From Sphaerochaeta sp. (GTDB taxonomy: Bacteria > Spirochaetota > Spirochaetia > Sphaerochaetales > Sphaerochaetaceae): a DNA stretch of 6,939 nt. Each line of letters starts with the position of its first letter. Positions within the stretch are counted from its first letter, which is position 1. The notes below the pieces were generated by a model that ran no database searches, was not told where the DNA came from, and was given only the letters and a program-made list of their open reading frames with translations. Positions 1 through 6,920 of this stretch are shown here, piece after piece. The stretch lies in the NCBI GenBank assembly GCA_003446545.1, contig DMAO01000211.1, positions 1 to 6,939 of the forward strand, in the 5' to 3' direction. The position numbers and the translations under genes are program-made.

Positions 1-1665
1 CTGCTCAACTGTTTTGACAATCTCTATGCCATGGGTGGCCAGCCTATTGGAGAGACCATGGGCTATGGCATAGCTGCACGTATGGGAGCCGGCATCAACG
101 GACACTCCATGCATACCGAACGCGTCGATGGCTTTAATCCTCTAGCCGTCGCTGATGCGACTTCCCGAAAAAAAGAATTGTTGCTCAAGGGAGAGGGTCC
201 TGCTTTCATGGATACCCTTACCTACCGCTATAGCGGACACAGCCCCTCAGATGCGATGACCTACCGCAGCAAGGAAGAGCTTGATGCCTTCCGTGCCCAG
301 GATCCAATCGAGGCGTATGGTGCCTACCTTATTGAGAACAAGCTGGTGACCCAGAAAGACCTAGATGGTTTTGATCTCATCCTCGAAGAGAAAATGAAGA
401 AAACCTTGGAGATTACGGTTGACCCTGTACTCAGCCCAATGGTTGATGCCGCCTTTATCGAATCTGTCATGTTCTCCAACGGAAACGTGGAGAAGATGGA
501 TGACGCCAAGCCCGTTATGCTTGGGAAGCTTGAGGATAATGCCCGCGTCCAGCAGATTGCCAGGCGCAGTCGCTATGCCTACGACGAGAATGGAAAGGAA
601 CTTCCTGCAGCAAGGCAGTATCAGTACCGTGATGCGGTCTTTGAGGCGATGGTCCATCGCTTTGCGATTGACCCTACCATGATTGCCTACGGTGAGGATC
701 ATCGTGACTGGGGTGGGGCCTTTGCCTGTTATCGTGGCCTTACCGAGTTGCTTCCCCCCTCAAGGTTCTTCAACTCCCCTATCGCAGAGTCTGCCATCGT
801 CGGAAGTGGGGTAGGCTATGCCATGGCCGGAGGAAGAGCTGTGGTAGAGCTTATGTACTGTGACTTCCTTGGTTGTGCAGGGGACGAAGTCTTCAACCAG
901 ATGCCTAAGTGGCAGGCGATGAGCGCCGGTGTCCTGAAGATGCCCCTTGTCCTGCGTGTCTCTGTCGGAAACAAGTATGGGGCCCAACACTCACAGGAGT
1001 GGACAAGCATGGTTGCTTCGGTTCCCGGCTTGAAGGCGATGTACCCTTCCACCCCCTATGATGTGAAGGGCATGCTCAACTATGCTTTGCGGGGCACTGA
1101 CCCTGTGGTATTCTTTGAGAGCCAGAAGCTCTATGGCATCGGTGAACAATTTGTCAAGGAAGGAGTTCCAGAAGGCTATTACGAGATTCCCGAAGGGGAG
1201 CCCGCTATCAAGAGAGAGGGCGACGCCCTTACCCTGGTGGCGTTGGGGCCCTCACTCTATACAGCCTTGGAAGCAGCGAAGAGACTTGAAGCCGAGTTTG
1301 GCTTGCAGGCAGAGGTCATCGACCTGAGATGGATTAACCCCCTCAAGTATGACTCGCTCATTGCTTCTGTGAAGAAGACAGGGCGGTGTGTCATGGTCAC
1401 TGACAGCGCCGAGAGAGGAAGCTATCTGCATACAGTCGCTTCGAACCTCAGCCGCCTGGCCTTTGAGTATCTCGATGCACCTGTAGTGGTGGTGGGATCC
1501 AGAAACTGGATCACTCCTCCTGCTGAGATGGAAGAGTATTACTTTGCCCAGGCTTCCACAGTTTTGGATGCCATCCATGAGCAGGTACTGCCCCTTCCTT
1601 CCTATGTCCCTGTCCATAACTACACCGATGGGGAGTTCTATCGCACAAGCCGCGAAGGCGTATAA
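1..1665 (+). CDS. Fused alpha/beta TPP-dependent 2-oxoacid (pyruvate/acetoin-type) dehydrogenase E1, 5' end outside window
   Basis: Partial: the frame is open from base 1, so the ATG at base 31 is internal; 554 residues are visible. Residues 1-150 are the C-terminal half of an E1-alpha domain: NLYAMG at 7-12, RVDG at 41-44 and the active-site loop YRYSGHSPSD at 75-84, which resembles pyruvate dehydrogenase alpha. A linker of about 55 residues follows. E1-beta starts near 207 (YQYRDAVFEAM) and has the Glu expected to activate TPP (E263 in SPIAES), the DF..(A)GDE.FNQ segment and the active-site His (H330 in QHSQEW), then a transketolase C-terminal-like domain from about 400. The tail (NWITPPAEMEEYYFAQ, 502-517) departs from ordinary E1-beta. 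Family members decarboxylate 2-oxoacids, or cleave acetoin, and pass the acyl group to a lipoyl E2. No E2 or E3 gene is visible. The GDG...N TPP motif should lie upstream of base 1. The family call is firm; the substrate is unknown. Confidence 0.9.
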   Translation: MLNCFDNLYAMGGQPIGETMGYGIAARMGAGINGHSMHTERVDGFNPLAVADATSRKKELLLKGEGPAFMDTLTYRYSGHSPSDAMTYRSKEELDAFRAQDPIEAYGAYLIENKLVTQKDLDGFDLILEEKMKKTLEITVDPVLSPMVDAAFIESVMFSNGNVEKMDDAKPVMLGKLEDNARVQQIARRSRYAYDENGKELPAARQYQYRDAVFEAMVHRFAIDPTMIAYGEDHRDWGGAFACYRGLTELLPPSRFFNSPIAESAIVGSGVGYAMAGGRAVVELMYCDFLGCAGDEVFNQMPKWQAMSAGVLKMPLVLRVSVGNKYGAQHSQEWTSMVASVPGLKAMYPSTPYDVKGMLNYALRGTDPVVFFESQKLYGIGEQFVKEGVPEGYYEIPEGEPAIKREGDALTLVALGPSLYTALEAAKRLEAEFGLQAEVIDLRWINPLKYDSLIASVKKTGRCVMVTDSAERGSYLHTVASNLSRLAFEYLDAPVVVVGSRNWITPPAEMEEYYFAQASTVLDAIHEQVLPLPSYVPVHNYTDGEFYRTSREGV

Positions 1666-1674
1666 ACACATCAC

Positions 1675-1680
1675 AAGAGG
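1675..1680 (+). promoter_or_regulatory. Ribosome binding site deciding the start of the PHP gene
   Basis: AAGAGG lies five bases before the ATG at 1686, an ideal Shine-Dalgarno spacing. The longer in-frame GTG start at 1680 uses the last G of this motif and has no binding site of its own at proper spacing. The ATG at 1686 is therefore preferred. Confidence 0.75.
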
Positions 1681-1685
1681 TGCCC

Positions 1686-3005
1686 ATGGATTTGCAACGA
1701 CTAGAACAGGCCATCAACAGTGCAGAGAAACCTGCTCGCCTTCAGGCGAGTAGGGATTTGGGTACTCTGATCCGGTCGGGCTCTTTGAGCCGCAAGACGC
1801 TTGAGGAGGTGAACAACCATGTGCATACCACCTGGTCGTTCAGCCCCTATGAGCCTGCTTCTGCTGCCTACGCTGCCTGGAAGGCAGGGTTGGGTATTGT
1901 CGGAAGCATCGATCATGACAGCATCGGAGCGGCCCCTGAGATGCTTGAGGTTGCTAAGGACTTGGGAATTGCAAGTACTGTCGGCTTTGAGCTGAGGGTG
2001 AGTTTTCTGGACACACCCTTGTCTGAGCGGAAGATAAACAATCCCGATTCCCCTGGCATCGTCTACATGTGCGTCCATGGAGTGCCTCATCAGAAGATTG
2101 ATGAGGTATCCCAGTTTCTGAAGCCTGTGAACAAAGTGCGTAACCTGCGTAACAAAGCTCAAGTGGAAGCGTTGCAATCCTTGGTGGGCAGGTATGGTTT
2201 CGACCTTGATTTTGAGCGTGATGTGGTTCCCCTTTCCCATGCTTCTGAGGGTGGCTCCATCACCGAACGCCATATCCTCTATGCCATGGCGAAGCAGTGC
2301 ATCGTCATGTTTGGAAAGGGAGAGAAGTTGCTGAGGTTCTTGGAGAAGGACTTGAAGATTGCCCTTTCGGAGAACATGCAATCACTGATGCTTGACTCCG
2401 ATAATCCCCACTACGCCTACGACCTGTTGGGGGTGTTCAAGAGCAACTTTCTTCCCCGTTTCTTCATCCAGCCTGCAAGATCTGAGTGTCCTGATGTGCG
2501 CTCTGTGGTTGCCTTTGGCAACAGCATCGGTGCAATTCCAGCCTATGCTTACCTAGGGGATGTCGCACAGAGTGTTACCGGCGATAAGAAAGCCGAGAAG
2601 TTTGAGGATGATTTTCTGGTGGAGCTGATGGACCTGCTCTCCGATATCGGCTATCCGGCTATAACCTACATGCCCCCAAGAAACACCCTTGATCAGATGA
2701 AGAGGCTTCAGGGCCTCGCTAAGGAGCGCAACTTCATGGAGATCAGCGGCGTCGATATCAATAGTTCGCGCCAGAGCTTGAACTGCCCTGAGCTATTGCA
2801 ACCTTCCTGCCGCCACCTTGTCGATTCTGCATGGGCATTGGTTGCCCATGAGAAGCTTTCGACCATGGATACAAAATTTGGTCTGTTTCATCCGGCAAAT
2901 CCATATGCACAGAAAAGCCTTGATGAGCGGCTTGGCATATATGCCACCCTAGGGAGGAAGATGGACAGCCATCACCCTTTGGATCTCATCAGGCTAGTTG
3001 AATAG
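1686..3005 (+). CDS. PHP-domain metallohydrolase of unknown substrate
   Basis: 439 residues from the ATG at 1686, chosen over an in-frame GTG at 1680 because AAGAGG sits five bases upstream of the ATG. The PHP signature is visible: NHVHTTWSFSP with H45 and H47, IDHDS with D76-H77-D78, VGFE with E102, CVHG with H131, and GVDIN with D357 and N359. PHP proteins bind two or three metals in a distorted TIM barrel and include histidinol phosphatases, nucleotide phosphatases and polymerase-associated domains. This one is longer than the roughly 250-290 residues of simple PHP phosphatases, with about 200 residues between the H131 region and the last motif. Two usual ligand positions look changed: the SD/H position after HxHT is occupied by F or P, and the final DxH reads DxN. 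There is no signal peptide, so it is probably cytosolic. It lies 20 bp after the E1 gene and 9 bp before the SDR gene, which suggests a metabolic role such as a phosphatase, lactonase or lyase. The actual reaction cannot be named. Confidence 0.85.
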   Translation: MDLQRLEQAINSAEKPARLQASRDLGTLIRSGSLSRKTLEEVNNHVHTTWSFSPYEPASAAYAAWKAGLGIVGSIDHDSIGAAPEMLEVAKDLGIASTVGFELRVSFLDTPLSERKINNPDSPGIVYMCVHGVPHQKIDEVSQFLKPVNKVRNLRNKAQVEALQSLVGRYGFDLDFERDVVPLSHASEGGSITERHILYAMAKQCIVMFGKGEKLLRFLEKDLKIALSENMQSLMLDSDNPHYAYDLLGVFKSNFLPRFFIQPARSECPDVRSVVAFGNSIGAIPAYAYLGDVAQSVTGDKKAEKFEDDFLVELMDLLSDIGYPAITYMPPRNTLDQMKRLQGLAKERNFMEISGVDINSSRQSLNCPELLQPSCRHLVDSAWALVAHEKLSTMDTKFGLFHPANPYAQKSLDERLGIYATLGRKMDSHHPLDLIRLVE

Positions 3006-3014
3006 GAGTAAGGT

Positions 3015-4175
3015 ATGGTCCGTTTTTCAGAGAAGATACTACAAGAGTTGCCGCCAGTGGTCAGAGGCCTTACCTTTGATGGGGTGAAGGGATTGTTCAT
3101 TCACGCAACTGAAGGCAAGAAAGCAGATCTCACGCTTTCTCCTGTTGAGGAAGGAGATGAGGTCCTAGATGTCACCGCCCGCTGGAAGTCAGAGCTAAGC
3201 ACCTATTGTGGAAAGAGAAATCTCTATCCTGCAATAATCGGCATTGAGGGAAGGTCTATTCAGTTCGGTCTGGGTACTAACTATGATGAGGCCACCAGAG
3301 GCGAAGGTGTCTCATCAGTAGTTGGCCTGCCTCCCTCGACAAGTCGCTCTGATGTGGTCAGGGATAAGATAGCCCTGGTCACCGGTGGAGCCCAAGGTTT
3401 TGGTGAAGGGATGGTGCGCGCCCTCAGTGAGATGGGTGCCTTTGTCTATATCGCCGACATGAACAGCCAGGGGGCGGAGGACTTGGCCGCGAGTCTGAAC
3501 TATGAAGCCTGCATCACCGTTGCCAAGGCCCTGCATGTAAACGTTACAGACGAGGCATCGGTTGAGGCCATGATGCGTGAAGTTGCTCGGGAGACCGGAG
3601 GACTCGACCTGTTTGTCAGTAATGCCGGCGTCCTTCGTGCAGGTTCGGTAAAGGAGATGTCCCTGAAGGACTTCCAGTTTGTCACCAGTGTTGACTATAC
3701 CGGGTTCTTCCTCTGCAGCAAGCATGCCTCGCTTATGATGGCGCTGCAGAATGTTGCTTCACAAGCCTATTATACTGACTTGGTCTCCATCAGCAGCAAG
3801 TCAGGCTTGGAAGGGTCCAATAAGAATGGGGCCTATGCTGGAGCCAAGTTTGGCACCATCGGGCTTACCCAGAGCTTTGCCCTCGAACTCATAGAGGACA
3901 ATATAAAGGTCAATGCGGTCTGTCCGGGGAACTTCCTCGATGGCCCGCTCTGGTCAGACCCAGAGAAGGGTCTGTTTGTACAGTATCTCAAGGCTGGAAA
4001 AGTACCGGGGGCAAAGACGGTAGAGGATGTCAGAAGGTTCTATGAATCGAAAGTTCCCATGGGTCGCGGTTGCAAGACCGAGGATGTCATGCGGGCGATC
4101 TGTTACATTGTCGAACAGAAATACGAGACAGGTCAGGCCGTGCCGGTTACCGGTGGGCAGGTCATGCTCAACTAG
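3015..4175 (+). CDS. Short-chain dehydrogenase, sorbitol-6-phosphate 2-dehydrogenase (SrlD/SorD)-like, with N-terminal extension
   Basis: 386 residues; AGGAG lies six bases before the ATG. Residues 1-115 are an unrecognised, probably beta-rich extension. A classical SDR follows: Rossmann motif TGGAQGFG at 123-130, D148 after the second strand (favours NAD over NADP), SNAG at 202-205, S261 and the YxxxK pair Y274/K278. The C-terminal half matches E. coli SrlD as recalled: a SKSG segment, a Y(S/A)(A/G)AKFG(G/T)(I/V)GLTQS segment, a VP-RGC motif and the ending TGQ..(P/N)VTGGQVM. SrlD oxidises D-glucitol-6-phosphate to D-fructose-6-phosphate with NAD in the cytosol. Oddly, the usual catalytic Asn of the SDR tetrad (VNL.G in SrlD) is Asp here (D227 in SVDYTG). 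It follows the PHP gene by 9 bp and precedes the SorE-like gene by 9 bp. A role on a hexitol or deoxyhexitol phosphate is likely; the precise substrate is inferred from context. Confidence 0.9.
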   Translation: MVRFSEKILQELPPVVRGLTFDGVKGLFIHATEGKKADLTLSPVEEGDEVLDVTARWKSELSTYCGKRNLYPAIIGIEGRSIQFGLGTNYDEATRGEGVSSVVGLPPSTSRSDVVRDKIALVTGGAQGFGEGMVRALSEMGAFVYIADMNSQGAEDLAASLNYEACITVAKALHVNVTDEASVEAMMREVARETGGLDLFVSNAGVLRAGSVKEMSLKDFQFVTSVDYTGFFLCSKHASLMMALQNVASQAYYTDLVSISSKSGLEGSNKNGAYAGAKFGTIGLTQSFALELIEDNIKVNAVCPGNFLDGPLWSDPEKGLFVQYLKAGKVPGAKTVEDVRRFYESKVPMGRGCKTEDVMRAICYIVEQKYETGQAVPVTGGQVMLN

Positions 4176-4184
4176 GAGAGTGCT

Positions 4185-5444
4185 ATGAAAACACGTGCAG
4201 CTAGACTCTATGGAGTCAATGATATTCGAGTCGAAGAGTTTGAACTTCCTCCAATCAAGGATGATGAGATCCTTGCCAAGGTAATCACCAACAGTATCTG
4301 TATGAGTGATTTTAAGGCTGCTGAACAGGGAGCCAGCCACAAGAGGGTTCCCGATGATGTGGCGACCAATCCCATCATCTTGGGCCATGAGTTCTGTGGT
4401 GAGATAATCGAGGTTGGGAAGAAGTGGCAGAATGCATTCAAGGTCGGTTCAAAATTCTCAATCCAGCCAGCTTTGAACTATAAAGGTACCCTCGATGCTC
4501 CTGGGTATTCCTTCCCCTATATCGGTGGCAACGCCACCTACGTCGTCATCCCTCACCAGGTGATGGATATGGACTGTCTACTCACCTATGAGGGAGACGC
4601 CTATTTCCTAGGGGGGCTTGCTGAGCCTGTTTCCTGTGTAGTAGGTACCTTCCATGCGATGTACCATACAAAAAGTGGATCCTACGAGCACCATATGGGT
4701 ATTGTAGAGGGTGGGAACCTTGCTATCCTTGCAGGTGTAGGTCCCATGGGCCTTTGTGCCATTGACTATGCACTGCACTGTAATCGTAAGCCTGGCAGAC
4801 TCGTAGTGACAGACATTGATGATGCCCGTCTCAAACGTGCTGCCAGTCTTTTAACCGTTGAGGAAGCAAAGAAGCAGGGTGTCGAACTAATATACTTGAA
4901 TACCAAATCTGTTGCTGACCCTGTGGCCAAGCTTAAGGAGATCAGTGGGGGAGAGGGCTATGATGATGTACTAGTCATGGCTCCTGTCAGACCCTTGGTC
5001 GAACAGGCAGACAGTATCCTTGCACGCGATGGGTGTCTCAACTTCTTCGCTGGTCCCGACCGCGTTGATTTCTCAGCCTCGCTGAACTTCTATAATGTCC
5101 ACTATGCTTCAACACACATTGTGGGGACCAGTGGTGGCAATACTGAAGATATGCGAGAGGGCTTGGATATGATGGGTAAAGGCAGTATCAGCCCATCCGT
5201 ACTGATAACCCACATTGGAGGGCTTGATGCACTGCCTGAGACGGTCATCAATCTTCCTTCCATCCCTGGTGGGAAGAAAATGATCTTCACACATTTTGAT
5301 TTCCCCCTGACTGCGATTGAGGATTTTGCAGAGGTGGGTAAGACCAAGCCTCTGTTTGCCGAACTTGACAGGTTGGTGAAGAAACATAACGGACTATGGT
5401 CAGCTGAAGCTGAGGCATACCTCATGGCCAACTGCAAGGAGTAG
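4185..5444 (+). CDS. Zinc-dependent medium-chain dehydrogenase, L-sorbose-1-phosphate reductase (SorE)-like
   Basis: 419 residues; AGGAG lies six bases before the ATG. The N-terminal GroES-like domain carries the catalytic zinc ligands C39 (SICMSD), H68 with E69 (GHEFCG) and E147 (LAEPVSC). The four-cysteine structural zinc loop of ordinary alcohol dehydrogenases is absent. The Rossmann motif is GVGPMG at 184-189, followed by VVTDID with D210 at the end of the second strand, which suggests NAD(H); the Klebsiella SorE enzyme is described as NADPH-dependent. Overall length and the segments GYSFPYIGGNATY and GTSGGN fit the sorbose-phosphate reductase group, whose characterised member reduces L-sorbose-1-phosphate to D-glucitol-6-phosphate. 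The next-door SDR resembles the enzyme that uses that product, so the two probably form a reduce-then-oxidise pair that moves the keto group along a sugar-phosphate chain. Only two bases separate it from the kinase gene, so translation is probably coupled. The family is clear; the substrate is inferred. Confidence 0.88.
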   Translation: MKTRAARLYGVNDIRVEEFELPPIKDDEILAKVITNSICMSDFKAAEQGASHKRVPDDVATNPIILGHEFCGEIIEVGKKWQNAFKVGSKFSIQPALNYKGTLDAPGYSFPYIGGNATYVVIPHQVMDMDCLLTYEGDAYFLGGLAEPVSCVVGTFHAMYHTKSGSYEHHMGIVEGGNLAILAGVGPMGLCAIDYALHCNRKPGRLVVTDIDDARLKRAASLLTVEEAKKQGVELIYLNTKSVADPVAKLKEISGGEGYDDVLVMAPVRPLVEQADSILARDGCLNFFAGPDRVDFSASLNFYNVHYASTHIVGTSGGNTEDMREGLDMMGKGSISPSVLITHIGGLDALPETVINLPSIPGGKKMIFTHFDFPLTAIEDFAEVGKTKPLFAELDRLVKKHNGLWSAEAEAYLMANCKE

Positions 5445-5446
5445 GG

Positions 5447-6871
5447 ATGAAAAAGCATATCGCAGTGGACTTGGGCGCTTCCAATGGTCGGGTAATTGTG
5501 GGAGACCTTGCGAATTTTGAGGTGGTACACCGATTCGTAACCCATAACGACCAGATCCTGGGAGAGTTCTACTGGAATCTTCTCGGACTGTTTTCTGAGA
5601 TCAAGACTGGGTTGAGGAAAGCCTTCGCCCAGTATGGGGATCAGATTGGTTCGATCGGCATTGATACCTGGGGTGTCGACTATGTTCTCCTTGATGAGAC
5701 AGGCGCTCCTGTGTCCTTGTGCTACCACTATCGTGATAGCCGAACCGATGGCATGATCGAAGAGGTGACCAAGAAGCTGGGTGGCAAGATGCGGGTCTTT
5801 GAGAAGACAGGCATCGCCTTCCAGCCCTTCAATACCCTCTACCAGCTTGCAGCAATGCAGAAGACACGCCCGGATGCCCTTTCTGCCGCGCGTCACTACC
5901 TATCTGTTCCCGATCTCCTTGCATATTGGCTTACCGGTGTCATGAAGAATGAGAGGACCCATGGCTCTACGACCCAGCTCTATGATCCCAAAACAAAAGA
6001 CTGGGCTTGGGGCCTCATAGATGAGATGGGTTTCGACAAGCGCCTGTTTGGGGAGATTGTCGATAGTGGGACAGTCCTCGGCCCTCTGACCAGTTCAGTC
6101 AGCCATGAGGTCAAAGCCTCTTCTTCTGTTGTGGTCATCGCTTCTGCTGCCCATGATACGGCAAGTGCAGTTGCTGCTGTTCCTGTGGCCAAGGGTGAGG
6201 TACCACTCTACATTTCAAGTGGAACGTGGTCCTTGTTGGGTGTGGAGATCGCAGAGCCTATCATCACTGCCCTTGCCTTGGAGAGTGGCTTCACCAACGA
6301 GACCGCTGCCAGTGGGAATGTCCGCTTCTTGAAGAACATCATGGGCATGTGGATCCAGCAGGAGTGCGTACGTCATTGGGAGAGCCTGGGCGAAGAGATA
6401 TCTTGGAAGGAGTTGGACAAGGAGACTCTGACTTGCTCTTCCTATGAAGGGTATATCGACCCTGTAGACCAACGCTTCCTCAAGCCAAATTGCTTTGACA
6501 ACCTTATGGTCGATCGTATCAATGCCTGGTGTGATGAACATCTTCAAGTTAGACCTTCCTCCAAAGGAGAGTACATGGTTGCCATCTATCGTGGGTTGGC
6601 CAAGGCGTATGCTCTCTCGATAAGACAGTTGGAGTCGATCACAGGTGAACATTTCACTTCCCTCTATATTATCGGGGGTGGATGCAAGAACGAGATTCTT
6701 GACCAGTGGACAGCAACCGAGACGGGCCTTACTGTCTATGCAGGTCCTGTAGAGGCTACAGCCTTGGGAAATACACTGTTGCAGATGTATGCCACAGGTG
6801 AGATAGCCTCCCTGCAGGAGGGAAGGGATATGATCAAGGGTGAGCAGAAGGTGAAGGTGTTTCATCCCTGA
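5447..6871 (+). CDS. rhaB: FGGY-family carbohydrate kinase, rhamnulokinase (RhaB)-like
   Basis: 474 residues, near the 489 of E. coli RhaB. AAGGAG sits five bases before the ATG and overlaps the end of the upstream gene. Two actin-like ATPase domains are visible: VDLGASNGRVIVG at 7-19 (phosphate 1), the sugar-site segments IDTWGVDYVLLD at 72-83, YRDSRT at 95-100 and FQPFNTLYQL at 125-134, the catalytic base D237 in AHDTASAV, SSGTWSLLG at 257-265, and the ATP-site segment IIGGGCKNEILDQ plus GPVEATALGN at 433-442. These match E. coli RhaB closely as recalled. RhaB transfers phosphate from ATP to C1 of L-rhamnulose and is known to accept other L-ketoses. No rhamnose isomerase or rhamnulose-1-phosphate aldolase is present in the window; the neighbours are sorbose/sorbitol-phosphate-type oxidoreductases. 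The native substrate may therefore be another ketose such as L-sorbose, and the symbol denotes family only. Nothing in the sequence suggests truncation. Confidence 0.92.
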   Translation: MKKHIAVDLGASNGRVIVGDLANFEVVHRFVTHNDQILGEFYWNLLGLFSEIKTGLRKAFAQYGDQIGSIGIDTWGVDYVLLDETGAPVSLCYHYRDSRTDGMIEEVTKKLGGKMRVFEKTGIAFQPFNTLYQLAAMQKTRPDALSAARHYLSVPDLLAYWLTGVMKNERTHGSTTQLYDPKTKDWAWGLIDEMGFDKRLFGEIVDSGTVLGPLTSSVSHEVKASSSVVVIASAAHDTASAVAAVPVAKGEVPLYISSGTWSLLGVEIAEPIITALALESGFTNETAASGNVRFLKNIMGMWIQQECVRHWESLGEEISWKELDKETLTCSSYEGYIDPVDQRFLKPNCFDNLMVDRINAWCDEHLQVRPSSKGEYMVAIYRGLAKAYALSIRQLESITGEHFTSLYIIGGGCKNEILDQWTATETGLTVYAGPVEATALGNTLLQMYATGEIASLQEGRDMIKGEQKVKVFHP

Positions 6872-6920
6872 TTGTCTGACCGTTATTGCCCAACGAAGCG
6901 AGAGTAGCGGAAGTATTATC

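Noticed and set aside
31..33. ATG at base 31 as the true start of the E1 gene
   Set aside because: The frame is open to base 1 and the residues before it (LLNCFDNLYA) match the E1-alpha segment preceding this point, so the start is upstream of the window.
1680..1682. GTG start for the PHP gene
   Set aside because: It overlaps the AAGAGG motif that serves the ATG at 1686 and has no properly spaced ribosome binding site of its own.
1701..2381. 226-codon open frame on the minus strand inside the PHP gene
   Set aside because: It lies wholly antisense to a gene with clear family motifs, its translation shows no recognisable domain, and it has the low-complexity look of a shadow frame.
5102..5896. 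264-codon minus-strand open frame across the MDR/kinase junction
   Set aside because: It is antisense to two strongly supported genes and has no recognisable motifs.
5447..6871. A classical L-rhamnose operon
   Set aside because: Only the kinase fits; no rhamnose isomerase, rhamnulose-1-phosphate aldolase, mutarotase or RhaR/RhaS-type regulator is present in the window.
6881..6895. CGTT...AACG inverted repeat as a terminator
   Set aside because: The stem is only four base pairs and no T tract follows.
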